Shown: positions 1 to 9,650 of the stretch, in pieces
Layout: each line of letters begins with the position of its first letter
How positions within the stretch are numbered: position 1 is the first letter of the stretch
Translations under genes and position numbers: made by a program
The notes under the pieces: model-generated
The model's database searches: none
What the model was told of the DNA's origin: nothing
Seen by the model: only the letters and a program-made list of their open reading frames with translations
Source: Paraphysomonas bandaiensis
Taxonomy: Eukaryota; Chrysophyceae
Length of the DNA: 64,000 bases
NCBI GenBank assembly: GCA_965644295.1
Contig: CBFFRP010000124.1
Span: 1-64,000 of the forward strand
Reading direction: 5' to 3'

Positions 1-831
1 CCGGTTAGGGATAAACAAGGTACTTTGTTAGTAACGAAATAAGCGGTATTGGTGATAAATATGAAATTCTTCGTACGAATACATTCTTTGTATTATAATT
101 CTTGTCGCCAATGACAAATGTTGGTAGTGTATATCACTTTATTGCTACTATTGAGCGCGTAATAAATGTAAACATAACTTTATGTAATGTCACATGAACA
201 GAAATCAAGTACTTATATAGTGACGGTTTAATGGATGTGAGTAGTAGCTTTAGCTTCACTGCTGATGGGTGGGAATATTTATGTGCTATACTCAATAAAT
301 TATAGTAGCAAAATGAGTAGTAGAATATATATTTTCCTTAACATATCAAAGTAATAGAGAGCTAGAAATAGAAACAATCTCATTCGTTGTTGTGGTAGCT
401 CTATAGGTTGTAAGTATCCTGAAGGCAGCAGATGCCAGATGCCAGATGCCAGATGCCAGGTGAATCAGCATTCTGCTTGCTCACTGTGTTTGCTTTGAGT
501 GTGTCATTGCAAAACCGTTTCTACTTTTCAATACGTTTATGATTGAGCCTATATCAACTAGATATACCTATTGGACAACAATAACAACCAAGAACGTGTC
601 CACAGATCCGACTAGCAATATAGCAATCATTGACAACATACCACAAGGAGGTAAAAATTCTATATTAATTATTAATTAATTGCAGTCCAAAAATCGAATT
701 GAAAAGAGTCGGGATATAATAAAATAAAGTATAATCTTATCTAATCTAATATGTCTATAGAAGATATGCCACTTAACGACATAATAAGAAGTACGACCCT
801 TTCCAGTGGACATCAATACACTGATTCAGAT

Positions 832-1257
832 CTACGCAGAAGGCTTCTGAAGATTGACCTGAATCTTATGTGGCTTTGCCTCGGGCAACTTAGGGAAGGA
901 GACTGTCAGGACACCATTCTCTAGGTTCGCGGTGCAATTACTAACATCAGCCGTTTTCGGCAACTTCAGGCACCTCTGAACCTGGCCATAACTTCTCTCA
1001 ACTCTGTGCTCCTTCGCTGTGTTGACCTCATGCTTTCTGTCACGTTGTGCCTTCAGAATCAAGCAATTATTCTCAACTGATATATCCAGATCCTTCTCTT
1101 CTACTCCGGGAAGGTCGGCGTGGACATGAAAATCATTCTCTGTCTCGATCAAATCACAGTTCATGATCGGCTGAAGATTTGACACAACTCGGCCTTCATT
1201 CAAAGGAGCAAAGACATCGCGATAAAAGGGATCGTTGCGTAGGATAGACAATGACAT
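832..1257 (-). CDS. Small heat shock protein HSP20 (unit 1, left gene)
   Basis: A 141-aa small heat shock protein, an ATP-independent holdase that binds unfolding proteins. The alpha-crystallin domain covers roughly residues 35 to 135. It shows the beta-strand motif ADLPGVEEKDLDISV, the conserved A-x-x-x-NGVLTVSFPK motif near the end, and a C-terminal KIQV as the I-x-I/V-type oligomerisation tail. There are no introns. The start is the only ATG in frame after the A-rich leader and matches all six copies. The protein is identical in all copies. It faces away from the shared spacer, and here the promoter half next to it carries TTTATATC rather than TATAAATA. Confidence 0.95.
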   Translation of the reverse strand: MSLSILRNDPFYRDVFAPLNEGRVVSNLQPIMNCDLIETENDFHVHADLPGVEEKDLDISVENNCLILKAQRDRKHEVNTAKEHRVERSYGQVQRCLKLPKTADVSNCTANLENGVLTVSFPKLPEAKPHKIQVNLQKPSA

Positions 1258-1301
1258 TATTATACTTTCCTTGTAGTTAGTTTTATAAGATGGTTGTTGT
1301 G

Positions 1302-1540
1302 GAGTTGTTGATATCGTTGGATTGATATGTGTTTGTTTATTGTGGCGAAATTGGTAAACAAATGTGATATAAAGCGGAATTTTTGCTGAAAATTCAGTTT
1401 TCTAGAGTATTTCTAATACTGTTGACATTCAAAGTTCTAGAAATTAACAACATTGCATCGAAAAACTCTAATTTCTTGTGTTTTATAAATAAGTTCTCCT
1501 CATAATTGTCACAGAAACACAACAAACACGATATCAAACT
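1302..1540. promoter_or_regulatory. Bidirectional heat-shock promoter spacer, unit 1 orientation
   Basis: Central 239-bp spacer between divergent HSP20 genes. It has perfect inverted heat-shock half-sites TTCTAGAA (1435-1442) and GAAAATTC (1388-1395), both fitting the TTCnnGAA/GAAnnTTC heat shock factor pattern. TATAAATA (1484-1491) points at the right-hand gene, about 94 bp before its ATG, and gatataaag (1366-1374) is a TATA-like site for the left gene. The orientation is opposite to units 2 and 3. Confidence 0.85.
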
Positions 1541-1584
1541 CACAACAACCATCTTATAAAACTAACTACAAGGAAAGTATAATA

Positions 1585-2010
1585 ATGTCATTGTCTATCC
1601 TACGCAACGATCCCTTTTATCGCGATGTCTTTGCTCCTTTGAATGAAGGCCGAGTTGTGTCAAATCTTCAGCCGATCATGAACTGTGATTTGATCGAGAC
1701 AGAGAATGATTTTCATGTCCACGCCGACCTTCCCGGAGTAGAAGAGAAGGATCTGGATATATCAGTTGAGAATAATTGCTTGATTCTGAAGGCACAACGT
1801 GACAGAAAGCATGAGGTCAACACAGCGAAGGAGCACAGAGTTGAGAGAAGTTATGGCCAGGTTCAGAGGTGCCTGAAGTTGCCGAAAACGGCTGATGTTA
1901 GTAATTGCACCGCGAACCTAGAGAATGGTGTCCTGACAGTCTCCTTCCCTAAGTTGCCCGAGGCAAAGCCACATAAGATTCAGGTCAATCTTCAGAAGCC
2001 TTCTGCGTAG
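1585..2010 (+). CDS. Small heat shock protein HSP20 (unit 1, right gene)
   Basis: Mirror-image partner of the gene at 832-1257, encoding the same 141-aa alpha-crystallin protein. The leader from about 1541 to the ATG is rich in A and C and reads ACAAGGAAAGTATAATAATG at the start. In unit 1 this copy, not its partner, lies next to the TATAAATA end of the promoter spacer. If the two promoter halves differ in strength, this gene has the dosage that the minus-strand copies have in units 2 and 3. Its 3' flank ends in an AT-rich stretch (2160-2180) shared with the other arm. Confidence 0.95.
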   Translation: MSLSILRNDPFYRDVFAPLNEGRVVSNLQPIMNCDLIETENDFHVHADLPGVEEKDLDISVENNCLILKAQRDRKHEVNTAKEHRVERSYGQVQRCLKLPKTADVSNCTANLENGVLTVSFPKLPEAKPHKIQVNLQKPSA

Positions 2011-3181
2011 ATCTGAATCAGTGTATTGATGTCCACTGGAAAGGGTCGTACTTCTTATTATGTCGTTAAGTGGCATATCTTCTATAGACATATTAGATTA
2101 GATAAGATTATACTTTATTTTATTATATCCCGACTCTTTTCGATTCGATTTTTGGACTGCAATTAATTAATAATTAATATAACTTTGAATGATTCTATTA
2201 TATTTTTGAGATGTAGTTAATATAACTTGTTGTGATATCCTACTAACTACAAGTATAGTAGTTGTGTTACTTAGCAAGTGATGTAAAAGCTGTTATAGTT
2301 TGCTACACTGTTGTAGTATTGGTAGTGTAGGTAGCTGTCAATGAGAGTCAGCCTGTAGAGTACCGGTTAGGGATAAGGACTTTGTTAGTAACGAAATAAG
2401 CGGTATTGGTGATAAATATGAAATTCTTCGTACGAATACATTCTTTGTATTATAATTCTTGTCGCCAATGACAAATGTTGGTAGTGTATATCACTTTATT
2501 GCTACTATTGAGCGCGTAATAAATGTAAACATAACTTTATGTAATGTCACATGAACAGAAATCAAGTACTTATATAGTGACGGTTTAATGGATGTGAGTA
2601 GTAGCTTTAGCTTCACTGCTGATGGGTGGGAATATTTATGTGCTATACTCAATAAATTATAGTAGCAAAATGAGTAGTAGAATATATATTTTCCTTAACA
2701 TATCAAAGTAATAGAGAGCTAGAAATAGAAACAATCTCATTCGTTGTTGTGGTAGCTCTATAGGTTGTAAGTATCCTGAAGGCAGCAGATGCCAGATGCC
2801 AGATGCCAGGTGAATCAGCATTCTGCTTGCTCACTGTGTTTGCTTTGAGTGTGTCATTGCAAAACCGTTTCTACTTTTCAATACGTTTATGATTGAGCCT
2901 ATATCAACTAGATATACCTATTGGACAACAATAACAACCAAGAACGTGTCCACAGATCCGACTAGCAATATAGCAATCATTGACAACATACCACAAGGAG
3001 GTAAAAATTCTATATTAATTATTAATTAATTGCAGTCCAAAAATCGAATTGAAAAGAGTCGGGATATAATAAAATAAAGTATAATCTTATCTAATCTAAT
3101 ATGTCTATAGAAGATATGCCACTTAACGACATAATAAGAAGTACGACCCTTTCCAGTGGACATCAATACACTGATTCAGAT

Positions 3182-3607
3182 CTACGCAGAAGGCTTCTGA
3201 AGATTGACCTGAATCTTATGTGGCTTTGCCTCGGGCAACTTAGGGAAGGAGACTGTCAGGACACCATTCTCTAGGTTCGCGGTGCAATTACTAACATCAG
3301 CCGTTTTCGGCAACTTCAGGCACCTCTGAACCTGGCCATAACTTCTCTCAACTCTGTGCTCCTTCGCTGTGTTGACCTCATGCTTTCTGTCACGTTGTGC
3401 CTTCAGAATCAAGCAATTATTCTCAACTGATATATCCAGATCCTTCTCTTCTACTCCGGGAAGGTCGGCGTGGACATGAAAATCATTCTCTGTCTCGATC
3501 AAATCACAGTTCATGATCGGCTGAAGATTTGACACAACTCGGCCTTCATTCAAAGGAGCAAAGACATCGCGATAAAAGGGATCGTTGCGTAGGATAGACA
3601 ATGACAT
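3182..3607 (-). CDS. Small heat shock protein HSP20 (unit 2, left gene)
   Basis: 141-aa HSP20 identical in sequence to the other five copies. It is transcribed leftward from the spacer at 3652-3890. In this unit the TATAAATA element (read on the minus strand, 3711-3718) lies on this gene's side, the reverse of unit 1. An intronless coding region with an inducible promoter is usual for heat-shock genes that must be expressed when splicing fails; here that is an inference. Confidence 0.95.
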   Translation of the reverse strand: MSLSILRNDPFYRDVFAPLNEGRVVSNLQPIMNCDLIETENDFHVHADLPGVEEKDLDISVENNCLILKAQRDRKHEVNTAKEHRVERSYGQVQRCLKLPKTADVSNCTANLENGVLTVSFPKLPEAKPHKIQVNLQKPSA

Positions 3608-3651
3608 TATTATACTTTCCTTGTAGTTAGTTTTATAAGATGGTTGTTGTG

Positions 3652-3890
3652 AGTTTGATATCGTGTTTGTTGTGTTTCTGTGACAATTATGAGGAGAACT
3701 TATTTATAAAACACAAGAAATTAGAGTTTTTCGATGCAATGTTGTTAATTTCTAGAACTTGAATGTCAACAGTATTAGAAATACTCTAGAAAACTGAATT
3801 TTCAGCAAAAATTCCGCTTTATATCACATTTGTTTACCAATTTCGCTCACAATAAACAAACACATATCAATCCAACGATATCAACAACTC
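3652..3890. promoter_or_regulatory. Bidirectional heat-shock promoter spacer, unit 2 (flipped)
   Basis: Same spacer as 1302-1540 but inverted between the two arms. Heat-shock sites are TTCTAGAA (3750-3757) and GAATTTTC (3796-3803). TATAAATA faces the left gene (3711-3718 on the minus strand) and TTTATATC (3818-3825) faces the right gene. The flip breaks exactly where the arms stop being identical (after TGGTTGTTGTG). Confidence 0.85.
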
Positions 3891-3934
3891 CACAACAACC
3901 ATCTTATAAAACTAACTACAAGGAAAGTATAATA

Positions 3935-4360
3935 ATGTCATTGTCTATCCTACGCAACGATCCCTTTTATCGCGATGTCTTTGCTCCTTTGAATGAAGGC
4001 CGAGTTGTGTCAAATCTTCAGCCGATCATGAACTGTGATTTGATCGAGACAGAGAATGATTTTCATGTCCACGCCGACCTTCCCGGAGTAGAAGAGAAGG
4101 ATCTGGATATATCAGTTGAGAATAATTGCTTGATTCTGAAGGCACAACGTGACAGAAAGCATGAGGTCAACACAGCGAAGGAGCACAGAGTTGAGAGAAG
4201 TTATGGCCAGGTTCAGAGGTGCCTGAAGTTGCCGAAAACGGCTGATGTTAGTAATTGCACCGCGAACCTAGAGAATGGTGTCCTGACAGTCTCCTTCCCT
4301 AAGTTGCCCGAGGCAAAGCCACATAAGATTCAGGTCAATCTTCAGAAGCCTTCTGCGTAG
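3935..4360 (+). CDS. Small heat shock protein HSP20 (unit 2, right gene)
   Basis: The same 141-aa HSP20. The open frame extends upstream to an ATG at 3830, which would add 35 residues, but that stretch is leader sequence. It is open only because unit 2 has one extra base (cgctcac), and no such extension exists in the other five copies. The start is therefore placed at 3935, where MSLSIL begins as in all copies. The extra upstream in-frame ATG could in principle affect translation of this copy if transcription starts that far up. Confidence 0.93.
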   Translation: MSLSILRNDPFYRDVFAPLNEGRVVSNLQPIMNCDLIETENDFHVHADLPGVEEKDLDISVENNCLILKAQRDRKHEVNTAKEHRVERSYGQVQRCLKLPKTADVSNCTANLENGVLTVSFPKLPEAKPHKIQVNLQKPSA

Positions 4361-5529
4361 ATCTGAATCAGTGTATTGATGTCCACTGGAAAGGGTCGTA
4401 CTTCTTATTATGTCGTTAAGTGGCATATCTTCTATAGACATATTAGATTAGATAAGATTATACTTTATTTTATTATATCCCGACTCTTTTCGATTCGATT
4501 TTTGGACTGCAATTAATTAATAATTAATATAACTTTGAATGATTCTATTATATTTTTGAGATGTAGTTAATATAACTTGTTGTGATATCCTACTAACTAC
4601 AAGTATAGTAGTTGTGTTACTTAGCAAGTGATGTAAAAGCTGTTATAGTTTGCTACACTGTTGTAGTATTGGTAGTGTAGGTAGCTGTCAATGAGAGTCA
4701 GCCTGTAGAGTACCGGTTAGGGATAAACTTTGTTAGTAACGAAATAAGCGGTATTGGTGATAAATATGAAATTCTTCGTACGAATACATTCTTTGTATTA
4801 TAATTCTTGTCGCCAATGACAAATGTTGGTAGTGTATATCACTTTATTGCTACTATTGAGCGCGTAATAAATGTAAACATAACTTTATGTAATGTCACAT
4901 GAACAGAAATCAAGTACTTATATAGTGACGGTTTAATGGATGTGAGTAGTAGCTTTAGCTTCACTGCTGATGGGTGGGAATATTTATGTGCTATACTCAA
5001 TAAATTATAGTAGCAAAATGAGTAGTAGAATATATATTTTCCTTAACATATCAAAGTAATAGAGAGCTAGAAATAGAAACAATCTCATTCGTTGTTGTGG
5101 TAGCTCTATAGGTTGTAAGTATCCTGAAGGCAGCAAATGCCAGATGCCAGATGCCAGGTGAATCAGCATTCTGCTTGCTCACTGTGTTTGCTTTGAGTGT
5201 GTCATTGCAAAACCGTTTCTACTTTTCAATACGTTTATGATTGAGCCTATATCAACTAGATATACCTATTGGACAACAATAACAACCAAGAACGTGTCCA
5301 CAGATCCGACTAGCAATATAGCAATCATTGACAACATACCACAAGGAGGTAAAAATTCTATATTAATTATTAATTAATTGCAGTCCAAAAATCGAATTGA
5401 AAAGAGTCGGGATATAATAAAATAAAGTATAATCTTATCTAATCTAATATGTCTATAGAAGATATGCCACTTAACGACATAATAAGAAGTACGACCCTTT
5501 CCAGTGGACATCAATACACTGATTCAGAT

Positions 5530-5955
5530 CTACGCAGAAGGCTTCTGAAGATTGACCTGAATCTTATGTGGCTTTGCCTCGGGCAACTTAGGGAAGGAGA
5601 CTGTCAGGACACCATTCTCTAGGTTCGCGGTGCAATTACTAACATCAGCCGTTTTCGGCAACTTCAGGCACCTCTGAACCTGGCCATAACTTCTCTCAAC
5701 TCTGTGCTCCTTCGCTGTGTTGACCTCATGCTTTCTGTCACGTTGTGCCTTCAGAATCAAGCAATTATTCTCAACTGATATATCCAGATCCTTCTCTTCT
5801 ACTCCGGGAAGGTCGGCGTGGACATGAAAATCATTCTCTGTCTCGATCAAATCACAGTTCATGATCGGCTGAAGATTTGACACAACTCGGCCTTCATTCA
5901 AAGGAGCAAAGACATCGCGATAAAAGGGATCGTTGCGTAGGATAGACAATGACAT
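5530..5955 (-). CDS. Small heat shock protein HSP20 (unit 3, left gene)
   Basis: 141-aa HSP20 identical to the other copies, transcribed leftward from the spacer 6000-6237. The TATAAATA side of the spacer faces this gene (6049-6056 on the minus strand), as in unit 2. No coding change separates it from unit 1, which points to recent duplication or continuing gene conversion between arms and units. Confidence 0.95.
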   Translation of the reverse strand: MSLSILRNDPFYRDVFAPLNEGRVVSNLQPIMNCDLIETENDFHVHADLPGVEEKDLDISVENNCLILKAQRDRKHEVNTAKEHRVERSYGQVQRCLKLPKTADVSNCTANLENGVLTVSFPKLPEAKPHKIQVNLQKPSA

Positions 5956-5999
5956 TATTATACTTTCCTTGTAGTTAGTTTTATAAGATGGTTGTTGTG

Positions 6000-6237
6000 A
6001 GTTTGATATCGTGTTTGTTGTGTTTCTGTGACAATTATGAGGAGAACTTATTTATAAAACACAAGAAATTAGAGTTTTTCGATGCAATGTTGTTAATTTC
6101 TAGAACTTGAATGTCAACAGTATTAGAAATACTCTAGAAAACTGAATTTTCAGCAAAAATTCCGCTTTATATCACATTTGTTTACCAATTTCGCCACAAT
6201 AAACAAACACATATCAATCCAACGATATCAACAACTC
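6000..6237. promoter_or_regulatory. Bidirectional heat-shock promoter spacer, unit 3
   Basis: 238-bp spacer in the same orientation as unit 2. Heat-shock sites are TTCTAGAA (6098-6105) and GAATTTTC (6144-6151). TATA-type elements lie at 6049-6056 (towards the left gene) and 6167-6174 (TTTATATC, towards the right gene). Confidence 0.85.
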
Positions 6238-6281
6238 CACAACAACCATCTTATAAAACTAACTACAAGGAAAGTATAATA

Positions 6282-6707
6282 ATGTCATTGTCTATCCTAC
6301 GCAACGATCCCTTTTATCGCGATGTCTTTGCTCCTTTGAATGAAGGCCGAGTTGTGTCAAATCTTCAGCCGATCATGAACTGTGATTTGATCGAGACAGA
6401 GAATGATTTTCATGTCCACGCCGACCTTCCCGGAGTAGAAGAGAAGGATCTGGATATATCAGTTGAGAATAATTGCTTGATTCTGAAGGCACAACGTGAC
6501 AGAAAGCATGAGGTCAACACAGCGAAGGAGCACAGAGTTGAGAGAAGTTATGGCCAGGTTCAGAGGTGCCTGAAGTTGCCGAAAACGGCTGATGTTAGTA
6601 ATTGCACCGCGAACCTAGAGAATGGTGTCCTGACAGTCTCCTTCCCTAAGTTGCCCGAGGCAAAGCCACATAAGATTCAGGTCAATCTTCAGAAGCCTTC
6701 TGCGTAG
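6282..6707 (+). CDS. Small heat shock protein HSP20 (unit 3, right gene)
   Basis: Sixth identical copy of the 141-aa HSP20, transcribed rightward from 6000-6237. The leader lacks the extra base of unit 2, so the frame is closed upstream of the MSLSIL start. It is the last complete gene of the array, since only 197 bp of the next unit remain. Confidence 0.95.
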   Translation: MSLSILRNDPFYRDVFAPLNEGRVVSNLQPIMNCDLIETENDFHVHADLPGVEEKDLDISVENNCLILKAQRDRKHEVNTAKEHRVERSYGQVQRCLKLPKTADVSNCTANLENGVLTVSFPKLPEAKPHKIQVNLQKPSA

Positions 6708-7059
6708 ATCTGAATCAGTGTATTGATGTCCACTGGAAAGGGTCGTACTTCTTATTATGTCGTTAAGTGGCATATCTTCTATAGACATATTAGATTAGAT
6801 AAGATTATACTTTATTTTATTATATCCCGACTCTTTTCGATTCGATTTTTGGACTGCAATTAATTAATAATTAATATAACTTTGAATGATTCTATTATAT
6901 TTTTGAGATGTAGTTAATATATCTTGTTGTGATATCCTACTAACTACAAGTATAGTAGTTGTGTTACTTAACAAGTGATGTAAAAGCTGTTATAGTTTGC
7001 TACACTGTTGTAGTATTGGTAGTGTAGGTAGCTGTCAATGAGAGTCAGCCTGTAGAGTA

Positions 7060-7256
7060 CCGGTTAGGGATAAACTTTGTTAGTAACGAAATAAGCGGTA
7101 TTGGTGATAAATATGAAATTCTTCGTACGAATACATTCTTTGTATTATAATTCTTGTCGCCAATGACAAATGTTGGTAGTGTATATCACTTTATTGCTAT
7201 TATTGAGCGCGTAATAAATGTAAACATAACTTTATGTAATGTCACATTAACAGAAG
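7060..7256. repeat. Truncated fourth HSP20 unit
   Basis: The first ~197 bp of a further unit starts at the same junction. It matches units 1 to 3 until about 7256 and then turns into unrelated sequence downstream of the oxygenase gene on the other strand. It marks the right edge of the array and probably preserves the pre-amplification flank. Confidence 0.85.
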
Positions 7257-7466
7257 TAACAGTATCTTCGATGCATTATATTGAGCTCGTTGTTTCCCAT
7301 TTTACTCTGAATTATTTTAATATAACTTTCAACTTTTAAAGCTTGTTTGTACTGCAAATACGGTAATCGTTTGCAATTGCCTTAATATCAACAGTTCGAG
7401 TAATGCAGTCAGTACTGTCAAAATATTTTCGAAGATCCATTGATTTTAAGTACAATGATGTGCTCT

Positions 7467-9171
7467 TTAGTTCCATGCTTCTCCACAAATACACTCCCCA
7501 TTCCTCGTAGAATTGTTCATCCAGCAGCAGGGACATACTTCACTGCGAAGCTTCTAGAAATATATAGAACAGTTCAGCATATAAGTTTCAGTTATCGCCT
7601 GCTGTATACTCACCGACGACCGAAACCAAAAAATTGCATTGTACCTCTCCCTTCCGCCTGTGAGCTCTTCAACCTGGAATAGCACCGTCAGAGATAGCAG
7701 ATATGATACAGCTATTAAACCTCATGAATATGTCGCCCGAGGTGAACCAGAGCTTGACCGATTCGCTCCGGACGAAAACGGAAATGTTCCTTGATATTAG
7801 TATCGGATGTCTTGCAGCCATCGGTTCTCATTCCTCTGCACTCACGTCACATTTATACCTATAAAATATAGTCCCTACATACCGGAAAACGAGATCACCC
7901 CCTCGATAGGATGTTCCTGGTACCAATGCCACATTTAATGTAACCTGTATACAAACATGTTATATGTATTTCAGTCTGTTCGCGACACCTCTGAATCATC
8001 CGTGTGAGTCACAAGGCCAGATCTCCTAGCCCCTAGTCTAGAACACACACATGTAAATATAATCCCAAAAACGTCTACACTCACTCATTGTAATGGTACA
8101 TATCTCCAGTTTCTGATCGGCGTTCGTGTGTATAACCTACAAATGCTGAGATAAATAGCGTACTTCCAACTGCATTACCAGCGATGAAACCCTGTACCCA
8201 ATCGAGTGTACTATTCTACAAGTGCGTATGTTAGATACGTTAGTTAACTGCCACTTCTCCTGCCTTAAACTGTGCTGGATAAGCAATTAAAGAGAGAGCG
8301 TTGACTATCCAAAGCATAGCAGATTCCAAGTGTGAAAGTCCCACTACAGACATTGACGGAGGCCTCTATACATACTATAAGAACAAGGGCAGCATTAGCT
8401 TCTTTACCTTAGCTAGTGTTGTAACAGCACTCAATTCAGTGTTTGACATATCACGCCTTTGAAGCACCTCCTGTGCGGGAATTAATATATTAGGGAACTC
8501 TGATGGAGGGCATTCTACAATTTACATTTAAAAACCGGACATATGCCGCTGTCTGATCAAGAACTGCATTACATGCCATCGGTGTCAAAATATCGATGCT
8601 GACGAGAAGTCACATTGAGTAGTAATAAAAATACTTAATATACCTGAATATGCCATCGGCTTCTTCCTCCATAGTTTCCATAAGCTCTCCCAGCATCGTA
8701 TGTGTAACTCTTATATTCATTAAATACTCTGAAATATTCAAAACAATAGCAATAAATAATGCTATGAGAGGCTTGTTTCCACGCACCAAATGTCACTTGT
8801 TCCAGGTTCAGCGCACTGACAACACTATCTGAAAACCACTCCTTACATAATGTTGTGTTACTAATAGGGCTGGGATGAGTCTCATGGAACAAAGAGGAAA
8901 TCTCACGTATACTTTGCATCTCAGCTTTCTGTGCACGCACCATCCGTAGCTGGTTCTCTAACAATGATTCCACATGCTCTATTTGATCCGCCTGAGGCCA
9001 ACATCACCGCCATGCAATTACAATATACAGACAAACACATCAAGAACTAACCCCCATTCTATATAGATAATTGGGATAATGATTGAGCCCCCATGAAATA
9101 TGAAGACACTCTGATAGAGATCTGTCAGGGGATAAACTTTTCTCCTTTTCGTTAATTCGCTGTCCTAACAT
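7467..9171 (-). CDS. 2OG-Fe(II) oxygenase, prolyl-4-hydroxylase type (13 exons)
   Basis: Hand-joined model, 365 aa. Exons (minus strand): 9171-9052, 8991-8787, 8728-8644, 8598-8526, 8470-8408, 8365-8271, 8210-8179, 8136-8085, 8037-7989, 7944-7883, 7835-7721, 7673-7614, 7553-7467. Phases agree at all 12 introns. The C-terminal half is a P4H-like double-stranded beta-helix. It has the iron ligands of THTDDSEVTLNV (His253, Asp255) and GRHIHE (His316), the GGDLVF turn between them, and RYNAIFWFRSS as the 2-oxoglutarate-binding strand. A short Cys-rich tail (CPCC, CICG) follows. The N-terminal ~180 residues are not recognised. The substrate is unknown. The short hydrophobic run seen if 8137-8178 is read through is a retained intron in frame. 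The splice at 8271/8210 is the least certain. Confidence 0.8.
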
Positions 9172-9456
9172 CCACAATCGGCTGGAGGCTTCAATCAATT
9201 TCAATTAATGTATGCAGGTAATCAGCTGCAGCTCATGCAGATCACCGCATATATCTGGATATGCGGGCCTCTGCTCTGTGAAGACGAAGTGAAGTCGGCA
9301 CTTCTCAGCTCACTTCATGAATATTCTTTTATGGTATTTTCATGACTACTGTCTGTATTATTATGTATTTCATGGTAGCATGCGGTATATACGATGCACA
9401 CACAGAGCGCAGCACTGCTGTATGTCCGACTTAACTGTCCACACTGCACACTGTAC

Positions 9457-9600
9457 TGCACACTCTACCCTGCACACTCTACCCTGCACACTCTACCCTG
9501 CACACTCTACCCTGCACACTCTACCCTGCACACTCTACCCTGCACACTCTACCCTGCACACTCTACCCTGCACACTCTACCCTGCACACTCTACCCTGCA
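9457..9600. repeat. 14-bp minisatellite (TGCACACTCTACCC)n
   Basis: About ten head-to-tail copies of the 14-bp unit with no visible variation, preceded by a degenerate copy (actgcacactgtac). It ends about 50 bp before the ATG of the CRAL-TRIO gene, so it lies in that gene's promoter or leader. Confidence 0.95.
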
Positions 9601-9650
9601 CTCGTAATTCAAGCAGCCTAGAAGGTGCGATTGAAGCCTTTAACAATAGT

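Larger units (their letters stand above)
1..2362. repeat. HSP20 tandem unit 1 (palindromic gene pair)
   Basis: First of three tandem ~2.35-kb units. It begins at the CCGGTTAGGGATAA junction that recurs at 2363, 4713 and 7060. Layout: a ~660-bp lead, a left arm (662-1301), a 239-bp spacer (1302-1540), a right arm (1541-2180) and a ~180-bp tail. The 640-bp arms are inverted repeats, each with one complete HSP20 gene and its 3' flank; one consistent difference is visible near the outer end (gaattg against gaatcg). The lead holds four copies of a 7-bp GATGCCA repeat (units 2 and 3 have three). The spacer is flipped relative to units 2 and 3. The window starts at the unit boundary, so the array may continue to the left. 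Confidence 0.95.
2363..4712. repeat. HSP20 tandem unit 2
   Basis: Second unit of 2350 bp. The left arm is 3012-3651, the spacer 3652-3890 and the right arm 3891-4530. The spacer carries the same sequence as unit 1 but reversed end for end, plus a one-base insertion (cgctcac against cgccac in unit 3). The start junction differs by a few bases from unit 1 (ggataaggac against ggataaacaaggtac). Confidence 0.95.
4713..7059. repeat. HSP20 tandem unit 3
   Basis: Third unit of 2347 bp. The left arm is 5360-5999, the spacer 6000-6237 and the right arm 6238-6877. The spacer orientation matches unit 2. Scattered substitutions separate it from units 1 and 2 (cagcaaatgcc in the 7-bp repeat, atatatc for atataac near 6921), but the genes are unchanged. 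Confidence 0.95.

Noticed and set aside
3830-3934. 35-residue N-terminal extension of the unit 2 HSP20
   Set aside because: Open only because of a one-base insertion in the leader; absent from the other five copies and unlike an HSP20 N-terminus.
8137-8178. Hydrophobic segment suggesting a membrane span in the oxygenase
   Set aside because: It is a 42-nt intron with GT-AG ends and no stop. Removing it restores the P4H pattern QGFIAGYTHERR.
9466-9600. Interstitial telomere array
   Set aside because: The unit contains TACCC but is a 14-bp TGCACACTCTACCC repeat, not a pure telomeric hexamer or heptamer.
9317-9621. Two plus-strand frames over the 14-bp minisatellite
   Set aside because: Translation of repeat DNA in two frames, with no domain and overlapping the CRAL-TRIO promoter.
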